DNA from: Butyricimonas faecihominis | Lineage (GTDB): Bacteria > Bacteroidota > Bacteroidia > Bacteroidales > Marinifilaceae | Assembly (NCBI RefSeq): GCF_033096445.1 | Contig: NZ_AP028155.1 | Location: forward strand, 124,001 to 188,000 | Direction: 5' to 3' | DNA: 64,000 nucleotides | Part shown: in pieces, positions 8,309-18,023 of the stretch | Layout of the letters: each line of letters starts with the position of its first letter | How positions within the stretch are numbered: the first letter of the stretch is position 1 | Notes under the pieces: generated by a model | Database searches by the model: none | The model's input: the letters and a program-made list of their open reading frames with translations, nothing else | What the model was told of the DNA's origin: nothing | Position numbers and translations under genes: made by a program

Positions 8309-9463
8309 ATGAAATGGGAAGAGATATATGATCGGTCACGTATGGTTGTAGATAAAGCGATGGGACATCTGTTGGCAGAGGTGAAGGACGTGGAGGAGGA
8401 TAAAGATGGTATCGTGGAGAAGTTACTGGATGCGGAGTATGTGAGCGAGAAGTTAGAAAAACGGAAATATTATTCAGGAAAAGATGCTTTTTTACGGATG
8501 AAACGTCAGGTGGAGAGGAAAAAGCGTGTGCGGATGATTATGTGGGTGGCTAGTGCAGCGTGTGTAGCTATTGTTTGTATCATATTGTTACAGTGGAAAC
8601 AAGTCGAAGTATTATTACCGGGAACGAATATGATCGCAAAGCAGGAAAACATTCTTCCGGCAGAGATGAAAGCGATATTAGTGAGAGCGGATGGGGAACA
8701 AGTCGTGTTGGGGAAAGGGCATTGTAGTTTGGAAGAGGCCGGGAATGTATTGATTGCTGCAGACTCAACAGGATTGGAATATAATCGTTTGAAACGGACA
8801 ATGCCAGATACCACTGTTTTTAATCAATTGATAGTTCCTCGGGGTGGTTTATATTTGTTAGTATTGTCAGACGGTACACGAGTATGGATGAATTCGGATT
8901 CACATTTGAAATATCCGATTATGTTTGCCGGTGATAAGCGGGAAGTCATTTTAAGTGGTGAAGCGTATTTTGACGTGGTGAAAGATGAGTCTGCTCCTTT
9001 TATCGTAAAAACGGAATCTGGAAAGATTGAGGTATTAGGAACAGAATTTAATATAAAATGTTATTCGGATGAGTCTGCTTTGGTCACAACCTTGGTGAAC
9101 GGTAAAGTGAAATTTGATGATGGGATGAATCCATCAGTAATTTTGAAACCGGAAGAACAGTTGATATTTGAAAAAGAAAATTGCCAGTCGATAGTTCGGA
9201 AAATAAATGTAAACCATTATATCGGTTGGAAAGATAACCGATTATCCTTCCAAGGAGAGAGGTTAGACATGATTATGAAAACATTATCACGATGGTATAA
9301 TGTAGAGGTCGTATTTGAAGATAGTACATTGAAGGCATTAGAGTTTTCTGGAAATCTGGATAAATTCACCAATATACAGGAATTTCTTTCTCTTTTTGAA
9401 CTTGGCGTGAATGTGAAGTTTGAAATAAAGGATCGAACGGTATATATACGGAAAGGAAATTAA
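8309..9463 (+). CDS. FecR-type anti-sigma factor (cluster 1)
   Basis: 384 residues from the ATG at 8309. The open frame extends upstream, but that part reads as untranslated A+T-rich sequence. It has a cytoplasmic N-terminal sigma-binding part (about 1-70) and one membrane span (about 75-92, MIMWVASAACVAIVCIILL). The periplasmic FecR domain carries VPRGGLYLLVLSDGTRVW, MNSDSHLKYP and GEAYFDV, and a C-terminal DUF4974-type domain carries LSRWYNVEVVFED. It should hold the upstream sigma factor until SusC signals. Confidence 0.92.
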   Translation: MKWEEIYDRSRMVVDKAMGHLLAEVKDVEEDKDGIVEKLLDAEYVSEKLEKRKYYSGKDAFLRMKRQVERKKRVRMIMWVASAACVAIVCIILLQWKQVEVLLPGTNMIAKQENILPAEMKAILVRADGEQVVLGKGHCSLEEAGNVLIAADSTGLEYNRLKRTMPDTTVFNQLIVPRGGLYLLVLSDGTRVWMNSDSHLKYPIMFAGDKREVILSGEAYFDVVKDESAPFIVKTESGKIEVLGTEFNIKCYSDESALVTTLVNGKVKFDDGMNPSVILKPEEQLIFEKENCQSIVRKINVNHYIGWKDNRLSFQGERLDMIMKTLSRWYNVEVVFEDSTLKALEFSGNLDKFTNIQEFLSLFELGVNVKFEIKDRTVYIRKGN

Positions 9464-9467
9464 TAAA

Positions 9468-9504
9468 AGAGGGTATAGCAAGCTACCAACTATTTATACC
9501 CTCT
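9468..9504 (+). terminator. Hairpin between fecR and susC, cluster 1
   Basis: AGAGGGTATA at 9468-9477 pairs perfectly with TATACCCTCT at 9495-9504, with a 17-base loop, then AGTTTT. The T-run is weak, so this is better seen as a leaky terminator or mRNA processing/stability site than a full stop. Cluster 2 has a hairpin in the same position (52283-52330). Confidence 0.6.
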
Positions 9505-9536
9505 AGTTTTCATATTATTCATTTAATACAAATAAA

Positions 9537-12500
9537 ATGTTTGACAAATTTATGAAGAAAAAACGATTGGATGATTATACATCGTCCCTTTGTTGGAGAA
9601 AAAAATTCTTAGTTATGCGTTTAGCTTATATCCTGATGGTTGGGCTGGTTGTTTTAGTTCCAACCTCGGTAAGTGCGCAAGGCAAAATGGTTTCTTTGGA
9701 CATCAGGTCGGAGACGCTAAGTGGCGTGTTGATGAAGATCAAAGATCAGACAGGGGTAAATATCCTTTATAATGAAAATGTACTGAGAGATGTTCCTTGT
9801 AAGGATATGAAGTTGGAAAAAGTTACGGTGGAAGATGCGCTGAATCGAATTTTTGAAGGAACACGTTTCAGTTATGAGGTAAGTCGGGGTGTAATTGTGG
9901 TAAGAGAGCGGAAAGCTAATGAATCCCAACAAAAATCCGTGAAGATGTCCGGGGTGGTCACTGATGAAAAAGGAGAGCCTTTACCGGGTGTGACCGTGTT
10001 GATAAAAGGAACTTCTATTGGTGCCGCGACAGATATCGATGGGAAATTCTCCTTTTCAATTCCGGCAGGGAAACACACGTTGCAGTTTTCCATGGTTGGA
10101 ATGGAATCTAAAGAAATTATGGTTGATGGTAACAAAGAGATGGCAAAACTTACAGTTGTGTTAAAACCTGCTGAGAATGAGTTGGAAGATGTTGTCGTGA
10201 CTGGTATTTTTAAAAAATCACGGGAAAGTTTTACGGGTGCGGTTTCAACAATTACAGAAAAAGAACTAAAATCATTTAGAGGACGTAATTTGTTATCAAC
10301 GCTGAAGAATATTGATCCGACATTTAATATCATTGAGGACAATACGTATGGGTCGGACCCGAATCATTTACCGGAAGTGCAAATTCGTGGAACGTCAAGT
10401 TTGCCTACCGTAGAAGACTTAAAAAACGAAACGAAGACAAGTAGTTTGAACACACCTTTAATCATTTTGGATGGTTTTGAAATCTCGTTACAGCGAATGC
10501 TGGATTTGAATGATGAGGATATTAGTTCAGTGACGTTATTAAAGGATGGATCCGCAACGGCTATTTATGGTTCCCGTGGAGCCAATGGGGTTGTTGTGAT
10601 TGAATCTAAGCGTCCAGAAGTCGGAAAATTGCGTTTGTCTTATCGGGGAAGTCTGAACGTGGAGATCCCGGATCTGACAGATTATGATTTGCTGGATGCA
10701 CGGGAAAAATTACAATTGGAGGTAGATGCAGGACTTTATGAAGGAAATTTTTCTAACGAGACGATGCGTTTACAAGAACGTTATACGAAAGTGAAAGAGG
10801 CCGTGGAGAGCGGGGTTGATACCTACTGGTTATCCAAGCCTTTGCGTACAGGAGTTGGTCACAAACACAATCTTCGTTTAGAAGGAGGTGGGGAAGGTGG
10901 TTTCCGTTATTCCGCATCTGTACAGTATAATGATGTTAAGGGTGTAATGAAAGGCTCTAACCGTGAAACTTTCAACGGGAATGTAGATTTGGTTTATGAA
11001 TTGGGATCTTTATTATTCCGAAATAGTCTGGAGGTAGGATTAAGTGAATCCAATGAATCTTCTTATGGTTCATTTGACCAATACGTGAAATTAAATCCTT
11101 ACTGGACGGGGGTAGACGAAAACGGGAAAGTTGTAAAAGAATTGGAAGAGACAAACGATTTGTTCAATCCTGGACCGGCTAATCCCTTGTACGATGCAAC
11201 ATTGGATTTGGTAAATCAAACAACGACAACAACGATTACAGATAACTTTGCTATTGAGTGGAGACCGTTGAAAAATATGACGTTACGTTCACGAATCGGA
11301 TTGACCAAAACATTAAGTAACGGGGATAATTTCAAACCGGCGGAGCATTCTGATTTTAAAGATTACACGGATGATCAGATTTTCAGAAAAGGAAAGTACA
11401 TCTATTCTTCTGATAAAGGATTTAGTTATGATTGGGATATAACGTTGAGTTATTCAAAAACTTTTGGCGATAAACATGAGTTGTATGCCGGGTTGAACTA
11501 TAATCTAGCTCAGTCAGAATCAAAATCTTATACTTTCACGATGGAAGGATTTCCACAGGCAAATCTGAAAATGTTGTCAATGGCCTTACAGTATGAAAAG
11601 GATGGAAAACCATCGGGGTCAGAATCTGTAAAAAGGCGTCTTGGGGTTACTGGAAACGTGAACTACATCTATGATAAACGTTATTTTGCTGATATTTCTT
11701 ATCGTGTTGACGGGGCTTCGGATTTTGGTAGTGATAAACGGTTTGCTCCTTTTTATTCCTTTGGTTTAGGTTGGAATATTAATCAAGAGAAATTTATGGA
11801 AGGGATTGCTTGGTTGGACCGTTTAAAATTACGTGCATCCTATGCTGTGACGGGAGCTGTAAATTTTAGTGCTTATCAGGCATTAGCCAGTTATGAGTAT
11901 TTTACGGGTGATCGCTATCGGTATTGGTTTGGTAGTGAATTGATGGGATTGGCAAATGAGGATTTGACATGGCAGCAAACTGACAAATGGAATGTGGGAC
12001 TTGAATTGGCTTTCTTGAATAACCGTTTGAGAGTAACGGCTGATTATTATCGAAATACAACAGATAATTTGTTGTCAGAGATGTATCTCCCGTTAGCGAA
12101 TGGATTCTCTAGTTATACCGCAAATATTGGTGAAGTGAGAAATACCGGGGTGGAATTGTCAGCATCGGGATTCTTGATTCGGAATACGGAGAAAAATATA
12201 ATTTGGTCCTTATCTGCTAGCATGATTCATGAAAAGAATGAAATCGTGAAGATTTCGGATGCTTTGAAGGCAGAAAACGAAGAATTGGAAGCAGCTGGAG
12301 GTTCAAATCCGAACTTCCTTTATCGGGAAGGGGAGGCATTACGTACGCTATATGTGGTTCCTTCGTTGGGAATCGACCCGAGTACGGGTAAAGAATTGTA
12401 TGTGAATCGTTTTGGCGAATTGACTTATGTATGGGATGCTCGTGATAAACAGGCCTGTGGGGTGCAGGATCCCAAATTCCGGGGAAATATCAATACCATG

Positions 12501-12923
12501 TTTACTTGGAAGGATCTTAGCGTGAATCTTTCGTTTGCTTACCGTTTTGGTGGATATGCTTATAATTCGACATTAATTGATCGGGTTGAAAATGCAGATG
12601 TAAAATATAATGTTGATCGTAGGGTATATAAGGATCGTTGGAGAGAACCGGGAGACCATACCTTTTTCAAGGACGTGAAAGATAAGACTGCGACACAAAT
12701 GACTTCTCGTTTTGTACAGAAAGAAAATACGTTGGAATGCCAAAGTGCGCAAGTAAAATATGATTTTTCTCAGAATTGGATAAAACAATATTTGGGAATG
12801 CAGCATTTTTCAGTTGCATTTAATATGGATAATTTATTCCGGATATCAACAATCAAACAAGAACGTGGTATTGCATATCCGTTTTCCCGTAGATTTAGTT
12901 TTTCTCTTTCTGCAATTTTTTAA
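9537..12923 (+). CDS. SusC/RagA-family TonB-dependent transporter with STN domain (cluster 1)
   Basis: A 1128-residue outer-membrane beta-barrel. After a signal peptide (ending near SVSAQG, residue about 48) come an STN signalling domain (about 52-120, VSLDIRSETLSGVLMKI), a carboxypeptidase-like beta-sandwich (about 137-215, GVVTDEKGEPLPGVTVLIKG), the plug with ATAIYGSRGANGVVVIES near 340-355, and the barrel. It ends in FSFSLSAIF with the terminal Phe expected for outer-membrane insertion. The STN domain is what talks to FecR. The substrate is not predictable; the peptidase at the end of the operon hints at peptides. Confidence 0.95.
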   Translation: MFDKFMKKKRLDDYTSSLCWRKKFLVMRLAYILMVGLVVLVPTSVSAQGKMVSLDIRSETLSGVLMKIKDQTGVNILYNENVLRDVPCKDMKLEKVTVEDALNRIFEGTRFSYEVSRGVIVVRERKANESQQKSVKMSGVVTDEKGEPLPGVTVLIKGTSIGAATDIDGKFSFSIPAGKHTLQFSMVGMESKEIMVDGNKEMAKLTVVLKPAENELEDVVVTGIFKKSRESFTGAVSTITEKELKSFRGRNLLSTLKNIDPTFNIIEDNTYGSDPNHLPEVQIRGTSSLPTVEDLKNETKTSSLNTPLIILDGFEISLQRMLDLNDEDISSVTLLKDGSATAIYGSRGANGVVVIESKRPEVGKLRLSYRGSLNVEIPDLTDYDLLDAREKLQLEVDAGLYEGNFSNETMRLQERYTKVKEAVESGVDTYWLSKPLRTGVGHKHNLRLEGGGEGGFRYSASVQYNDVKGVMKGSNRETFNGNVDLVYELGSLLFRNSLEVGLSESNESSYGSFDQYVKLNPYWTGVDENGKVVKELEETNDLFNPGPANPLYDATLDLVNQTTTTTITDNFAIEWRPLKNMTLRSRIGLTKTLSNGDNFKPAEHSDFKDYTDDQIFRKGKYIYSSDKGFSYDWDITLSYSKTFGDKHELYAGLNYNLAQSESKSYTFTMEGFPQANLKMLSMALQYEKDGKPSGSESVKRRLGVTGNVNYIYDKRYFADISYRVDGASDFGSDKRFAPFYSFGLGWNINQEKFMEGIAWLDRLKLRASYAVTGAVNFSAYQALASYEYFTGDRYRYWFGSELMGLANEDLTWQQTDKWNVGLELAFLNNRLRVTADYYRNTTDNLLSEMYLPLANGFSSYTANIGEVRNTGVELSASGFLIRNTEKNIIWSLSASMIHEKNEIVKISDALKAENEELEAAGGSNPNFLYREGEALRTLYVVPSLGIDPSTGKELYVNRFGELTYVWDARDKQACGVQDPKFRGNINTMFTWKDLSVNLSFAYRFGGYAYNSTLIDRVENADVKYNVDRRVYKDRWREPGDHTFFKDVKDKTATQMTSRFVQKENTLECQSAQVKYDFSQNWIKQYLGMQHFSVAFNMDNLFRISTIKQERGIAYPFSRRFSFSLSAIF

Positions 12924-12935
12924 TGGAATAGTAAT

Positions 12936-14309
12936 ATGAAAAGAATTATATATTATATACTTAGTGGTTGTCTCCTGTTGGGAACGGGATGCAGTAACTG
13001 GTTGGATGTGAAACCGTCGACCCGGGTGGAACAGGAAGAAATGTTTTCTACTGAAGATGGTTTTAAAAATACATTGACAGGGGTTTATATCAAGCTGAAG
13101 AGTAATTCTCTTTACGGGAAAACTTTGACCATGGAGTTGACCGAATATCTGGCACAACATTGGAAATCGAATGCTTCGGAATTATCCGGGTATATCAGTG
13201 CTTACGATTATGAAAATAGTAACGTCCAATCCATAATTGATGGGGTGTATACAGATTTTTATAATGCAATTGTTAATGTCAATAACCTTTTGGATTTTGT
13301 TGATAATGGTGTCTTGTCGGAAGATATGTATAAACTGATCAAGGGAGAGGCATTAGGATTAAGAGCTTTTTGTCATTTGGATTTGTTGCGGTTGTATGGT
13401 CCGATTCCGGGAAAACAGACAGATAAGAAGATCTTGTCTTATGCGAGAGAGGTATCCCGGCAGAATATGCCCGTGAATACATGGGCAGAGTATATCGCTT
13501 TTTTGGAAAAAGATTTAAATGAGGCAGAGACCTTATTAGAAGAGGTAGAGAAAAAAGGGATAGATGATGATTATTTTACTTATCGTCAGAATCGGATGAA
13601 TTACTGGGCTGTCATGGCAGTGAAGGCACGTTTTTATTTGTGGATTCAAAACAAAGAGAAAGCGGCAGAATATGCGAAGAAAGTGATTGACGGGGTAGGA
13701 GAGCAGTTTAAGTTAAGTCAGCCTGAGAATTTTACAAACAAGGACTATATTGCTAGCTCTGAACACTTGTTTTCTGTGCATGTATACGATTTGGAAGATA
13801 TTACAGAAACATTTATTTATCGTTCCGGGGGTGTTGAACAGACAAAAAGTTTAATTGCAGAATTATTTGAGGGAGATGTTACGGACGTTCGGGGTGATGG
13901 GAAATTGTGGCAGCAGTTACAGGGAGTAACTACCGGAAACCGTTACGTCTTGATGAAATACAAACAGAGTGAGGCTCAGGTTGCTACACGGGAGCAGATA
14001 CCTCTTGTCAGATTATATGAAATGTATCTGATTGCTATTGAATGTAGTGATAATTCTGCGGTTTATCAACCATTGATTAATCAGTTATTAACAGCACGAA
14101 GTATATCTTTGGATATGGATAATGCTGGGGTAGATCAAAAGAATCAGTTTGTTTCCATGGAGTATCACAAAGAGTTCTACGGGGAAGGGCAAGCGTTCTA
14201 TCAATATAAACGTCGGAATGATGAAATGATCATGTGGTCAAACACGCCGGGAAGTACAAGCGTGTACGTGTTGCCAGTGCCTAAGAGTGAAATTAAATAT
14301 GAAGAATAA
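12936..14309 (+). CDS. SusD/RagB-family lipoprotein (cluster 1)
   Basis: 457 residues with a lipoprotein signal (LLGTGCSNWLDVKPS), 12 bp downstream of susC. The N-terminal SusD-like region has MFSTEDGFKNTLTGVYIKL, and GEALGLRAFCHLDLLRLYGP near 138-157 is the TPR-type signature of the family. The C-terminal part ends with the usual VLPVPKSEI. It is the surface lid that captures ligand for the SusC pore. It is somewhat shorter than glycan-type SusD proteins, in line with FecI/FecR-linked versions. Confidence 0.93.
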   Translation: MKRIIYYILSGCLLLGTGCSNWLDVKPSTRVEQEEMFSTEDGFKNTLTGVYIKLKSNSLYGKTLTMELTEYLAQHWKSNASELSGYISAYDYENSNVQSIIDGVYTDFYNAIVNVNNLLDFVDNGVLSEDMYKLIKGEALGLRAFCHLDLLRLYGPIPGKQTDKKILSYAREVSRQNMPVNTWAEYIAFLEKDLNEAETLLEEVEKKGIDDDYFTYRQNRMNYWAVMAVKARFYLWIQNKEKAAEYAKKVIDGVGEQFKLSQPENFTNKDYIASSEHLFSVHVYDLEDITETFIYRSGGVEQTKSLIAELFEGDVTDVRGDGKLWQQLQGVTTGNRYVLMKYKQSEAQVATREQIPLVRLYEMYLIAIECSDNSAVYQPLINQLLTARSISLDMDNAGVDQKNQFVSMEYHKEFYGEGQAFYQYKRRNDEMIMWSNTPGSTSVYVLPVPKSEIKYEE

Positions 14310-14327
14310 TTACAAAATGTAAGTTCA

Positions 14328-15131
14328 ATGAAACTAAGATATTTATTAGGAATAACACTTGCCGTGGGATTGTGCGGTGGTTGTTCATCAGATTATATGA
14401 ATTTCAAAGGAGGAAATTTTGTCCAGTTTTCTTCGTCATTAGATGAGGTGTATACCTTTGCTTACTTTTCAAGTGATAAAGAAATCGACACGTTGAATAT
14501 TGGAATCATGTCTGTTGGAGAAGTTGTGGATTATCCGCGGACGATTCGTTTTGAGCAGGTGACAAAAGAGTGGGAATATACTTACGATACAGAAGATCCC
14601 AGTAAGGTGGTAGACTCTGTTTATGTGGATATGAAGTATCCGGCAAAGGAAGGAGTGCATTTTGAGGCCTTTGGTGGGGAAAATCATGAGTTGGTTTTAC
14701 CGGCTAACCAGAATGGAGTCACCGTGAAGATTGTTGTGAAGCGTGAGGATGAAAGTTTGCAGGAGAATGCTCGTAAATTGGAGTTGCGTTTGTTGCCTTC
14801 TGATGATTTCGAGACCGGAGTACCTAAATACGTTGTAAAAAAGATCACGATTTCCGATAAATTGGAGCGTCCGACAGTTTGGAAAGACACTGATTATGAT
14901 TGTGCAACTTATTTAGGAAATTGGTCGGAGGTAAAACATCGTTTTATGATCAATGCCACGGGTGAAAAATGGGATAATGATTGTATAAAGCTTTATATTA
15001 AAGCGGGACCAACGGCTGAAGGTTTATATCTTTTGAAAAAGATAAAAAAAGAATTAGAAAAGTATAATGCAGACCCGGCTAACAATCCTCCTTTGATGGA
15101 TGAAAATGGTCATGAAGTGGTATTCCCTTAA
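14328..15131 (+). CDS. DUF4843-type lipoprotein (cluster 1)
   Basis: 267 residues with a lipoprotein signal (VGLCGGCSSD). NFVQFSSSLDEVYTFAYF near the N-terminus, the beta-rich middle with EGVHFEAFGG, and VTVKIVVKREDESLQ are features of the DUF4843 family found after SusD genes in this group. A matching paralog is at 57167. A surface or periplasmic accessory role to the SusCD pair is inferred from context only. Confidence 0.78.
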   Translation: MKLRYLLGITLAVGLCGGCSSDYMNFKGGNFVQFSSSLDEVYTFAYFSSDKEIDTLNIGIMSVGEVVDYPRTIRFEQVTKEWEYTYDTEDPSKVVDSVYVDMKYPAKEGVHFEAFGGENHELVLPANQNGVTVKIVVKREDESLQENARKLELRLLPSDDFETGVPKYVVKKITISDKLERPTVWKDTDYDCATYLGNWSEVKHRFMINATGEKWDNDCIKLYIKAGPTAEGLYLLKKIKKELEKYNADPANNPPLMDENGHEVVFP

Positions 15132-15136
15132 ATAAT

Positions 15137-16693
15137 ATGGTTATGAGAAATTTATATTTATTTTTATTGATATTACTTCCCTTGTTTTGTATTTCTTGTT
15201 ATGACGACAAGGGGAATTATGACTATCATGCTTTAAATCAAGCTGAAGTAGCGGGTATTGATAGTATGTACACGGCTATTTTTATGGAAAAGTTGGTTAT
15301 TACTCCGACGATTCAATCTGAGGATAAAGAACGGGTATACGATTATATATGGATGTGTTATGATAAGAATGATTTCAGGAAAAGTATAGATACTTTGTCT
15401 TTAGAGAAAGATTTGGATTATACGGTTTCGTTGTCATTGTCTTCCTATCAGTTGATTTTTGCGTACCGTGACCGGGAAACTGAAATAACGAAGTATGTAT
15501 ATTCTAGTTTGAGCGTGGAATCGCAAAATTCCAGAGGTTGGTATGTATTGAAGGAGAAAGAAGGGGGTACTGATCTTGATTTCTTCTGGAAAGGAAAAGA
15601 GAATACGGATTTGTTACAACAAACACAGGGAAAAATGTTGACAGGAAAGCCTCGATCTTTGGGATTTGTGGGTAATTATACATGGGCGAATGAAGAGGAG
15701 GATAAAGTAGAAACAGGTAATCAATGCCTTTTATTGGCTTCGGAAGGAGATGTTTCATTGGTGCGGATTTCGGATATGAAACAGCTGGGTGATTTTAATT
15801 CACTATTCTTTGAAAATGCGCCAACTGTTGCTCCACAGAAATGGTATGAGGGATCGGAAGAAAGTGGCTTTATCAATGATGGATATCTATATACCTATTC
15901 AGGATATGATGATGCTTTTGGTCTGAATAAATTGTCGTACCCGAAAGAGGGAGATTATAAATTATCGAGTGTCTTTACGAAAAATGGTACAATGTCTCCT
16001 TTGCTATTTGACTTGAAATCAGGACAATTTTGTACATCGGCAAGGAATGTTACTTCTCTTTCTTATTTTAAAAATGATGAAAATTCTGCCTATTCTCTTG
16101 CTTATCCGGATATGGAACCTATTTATGCCGGATTTTTGGATGAAGGAATGTGGGAAGGAGGTAAAGGGTATGTGGTGATGAATAATAAAAAGGATGGTAG
16201 CCGTGCTATATTTTATTTTGATCTGAAATGTTTGGTTAATTTCGAAAATGATTACTTGAAAAATAGAATCACAGATATACAGACTGTAGAGGCTGGAAGT
16301 AAATTAGCTGCGGCAAGCTGTTTCGGGATGCATCGTAAAGATCAAATGCTTTATTTTGGAGTAAATGATAAGTTATATTATTATGATTTAGTCAATAAAA
16401 AAGAACAGGAGGTTGTACGGGATAACGGTTCCTTGGCTATTCCAAGTGGAGAAAATATAGTGTTGATAAAACACTGGATATTTGATTATACTGATTATAT
16501 GGATGAGACAATTACTGATAAAATAAATAAATTGGCAGTAGCTACCAGTGATGGGAATAATTACAAATTGTATTTATTTGAAATTACAGCAAATAAATTG
16601 AAAGATAACCCAGAAGTGTATAATGGAACAGGAATTCCATCCGAAGTAATGTACATGAGTCCATATATGAATAATGTTTATATGTGTTATTAA
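15137..16693 (+). CDS. PKD-like family lipoprotein (cluster 1)
   Basis: 518 residues; the ATG at 15143 (MRNLYLF) is an equally good start. The signal peptide ends in LFCISC, followed by YDDKGNYDYH, the family hallmark. The rest is beta-rich and could form a propeller. It lies 5 bp after the DUF4843-type gene and ends one base before the next start, so it is firmly in the operon. A paralog is at 57946. Its role in ligand capture is inferred from position. Confidence 0.78.
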   Translation: MVMRNLYLFLLILLPLFCISCYDDKGNYDYHALNQAEVAGIDSMYTAIFMEKLVITPTIQSEDKERVYDYIWMCYDKNDFRKSIDTLSLEKDLDYTVSLSLSSYQLIFAYRDRETEITKYVYSSLSVESQNSRGWYVLKEKEGGTDLDFFWKGKENTDLLQQTQGKMLTGKPRSLGFVGNYTWANEEEDKVETGNQCLLLASEGDVSLVRISDMKQLGDFNSLFFENAPTVAPQKWYEGSEESGFINDGYLYTYSGYDDAFGLNKLSYPKEGDYKLSSVFTKNGTMSPLLFDLKSGQFCTSARNVTSLSYFKNDENSAYSLAYPDMEPIYAGFLDEGMWEGGKGYVVMNNKKDGSRAIFYFDLKCLVNFENDYLKNRITDIQTVEAGSKLAAASCFGMHRKDQMLYFGVNDKLYYYDLVNKKEQEVVRDNGSLAIPSGENIVLIKHWIFDYTDYMDETITDKINKLAVATSDGNNYKLYLFEITANKLKDNPEVYNGTGIPSEVMYMSPYMNNVYMCY

Positions 16694-16694
16694 T

Positions 16695-18023
16695 ATGATC
16701 AGATTATTATATTTTCTCTTTTGTATTTTGCAGGTGGGAAGCCTTCAGGCTGAAGGTTTTGCCACAGTAAAAGGACGTGTATCGGGAGAGCAGCAACCTT
16801 TGAATATACAATTGATGAGAGTAGAAAATGGAGTACCGGTAGAATATGCCGGTACTTCCATTGCTTCCGGGGGAAGTTTTGCTTTCATGTTGGAGCCGGA
16901 AGAAAATCAACCTTATTATTATTTGTATGATGGGAAGGGGTATTGTCGGCTTTATCTGCAGGCTGGTGTGGAAACAGAGGTTGTGTGGGAAGATCAGAAT
17001 TTTCGTGTAATACAATCCGGGAATGAAGAAAACCGTTTATTGGAAACGTGGCGGGAGATGGAGAGAGAGTTAAAAGGGGATCAGAAGAGTGATACTTATG
17101 GTGCATTTTTCCCCCGTTTTGAGTCTGTCAGAAAGAATGTGAACAACTGGTTGAGTGAGGTGGAGCGGATACTTCCGAATTATGTTACGGAATTGAAGGA
17201 AATCGTGGAGCTGGATTTGCTGAATCATTTTGTCATGTATGTCGCTAAAAGACAACAGAATTATGAGTCAGAAGAGCAAGAGAGTGCCTACTACCAGCAG
17301 ATCATGAAAAGTTTTCCTGAAAAGGATAGTCGATCATTGAAACAACCTTATGGCATGGAGTTGTTGAATAATTACTTTACTTATAAGCAGACATTCATTT
17401 TCCGCGATCGGGAGTATACTATGGAGGAACGTTTGGCAGAATTGAATGTTCCGGAATTGAAGGCTGAGTATATATTGGCAAAAATACCGACAACCGATTA
17501 TCGTCGTTATTGCGAATATGAGCGTTATTATATGCCGTTATTGCCGGAAAGCTATCGGCAGCGTATGCGTCATTTACAAGAACGTCCGGTTTCAATTCTC
17601 CAGCCGGGAGAATTGGCTCCTAATCTGATGTATCCCGATACAAACGGGCAATTGCATTCTATGGCTGATTTCAAGGGCAAGTACAAGTACATCGATATTT
17701 GGGCCACGTGGTGTGTTCCCTGTAAAAAAGAAATTCCTTCTCTACAAAGTCTGGAAAAGGAACTTGAGGGGCAGGATATTGTATTTATCAGCATTTCTAT
17801 TGATAAAAACCGGAAAGCTTGGAAAGATTTTGTTCGAGTGAGACAATTAGGTGGAACCCAGTTGTGGGCGGGTGATTGGACCGAATTACCTCATGAATTG
17901 AAATTAGGTTCTGTCCCACGGTTTATGCTGATAGATCCAGAGGGACGATGGGTGGATGTAAATGCGTCTCGTCCGTCTGATCCTAAATTAAAAGAAATAT
18001 TGAAGAAATTACTGGGTAAATAA
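16695..18023 (+). CDS. TlpA-type thioredoxin-like protein (cluster 1)
   Basis: I start at 16695 (MIRLLYFLFC), one base after the previous stop; the open frame reaches further upstream but overlaps that gene. The 442-residue protein has a signal peptide, an N-terminal beta-domain of the DUF4369 type (about 20-110), a helical middle and a C-terminal thioredoxin fold. The active site WATWCVPCKKEIPSL has Cys340 and Cys343, and the cis-Pro loop is SVPRFMLID. It probably handles thiol-disulfide exchange in the periplasm. The reason it travels with this transporter is unknown. Confidence 0.87.
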   Translation: MIRLLYFLFCILQVGSLQAEGFATVKGRVSGEQQPLNIQLMRVENGVPVEYAGTSIASGGSFAFMLEPEENQPYYYLYDGKGYCRLYLQAGVETEVVWEDQNFRVIQSGNEENRLLETWREMERELKGDQKSDTYGAFFPRFESVRKNVNNWLSEVERILPNYVTELKEIVELDLLNHFVMYVAKRQQNYESEEQESAYYQQIMKSFPEKDSRSLKQPYGMELLNNYFTYKQTFIFRDREYTMEERLAELNVPELKAEYILAKIPTTDYRRYCEYERYYMPLLPESYRQRMRHLQERPVSILQPGELAPNLMYPDTNGQLHSMADFKGKYKYIDIWATWCVPCKKEIPSLQSLEKELEGQDIVFISISIDKNRKAWKDFVRVRQLGGTQLWAGDWTELPHELKLGSVPRFMLIDPEGRWVDVNASRPSDPKLKEILKKLLGK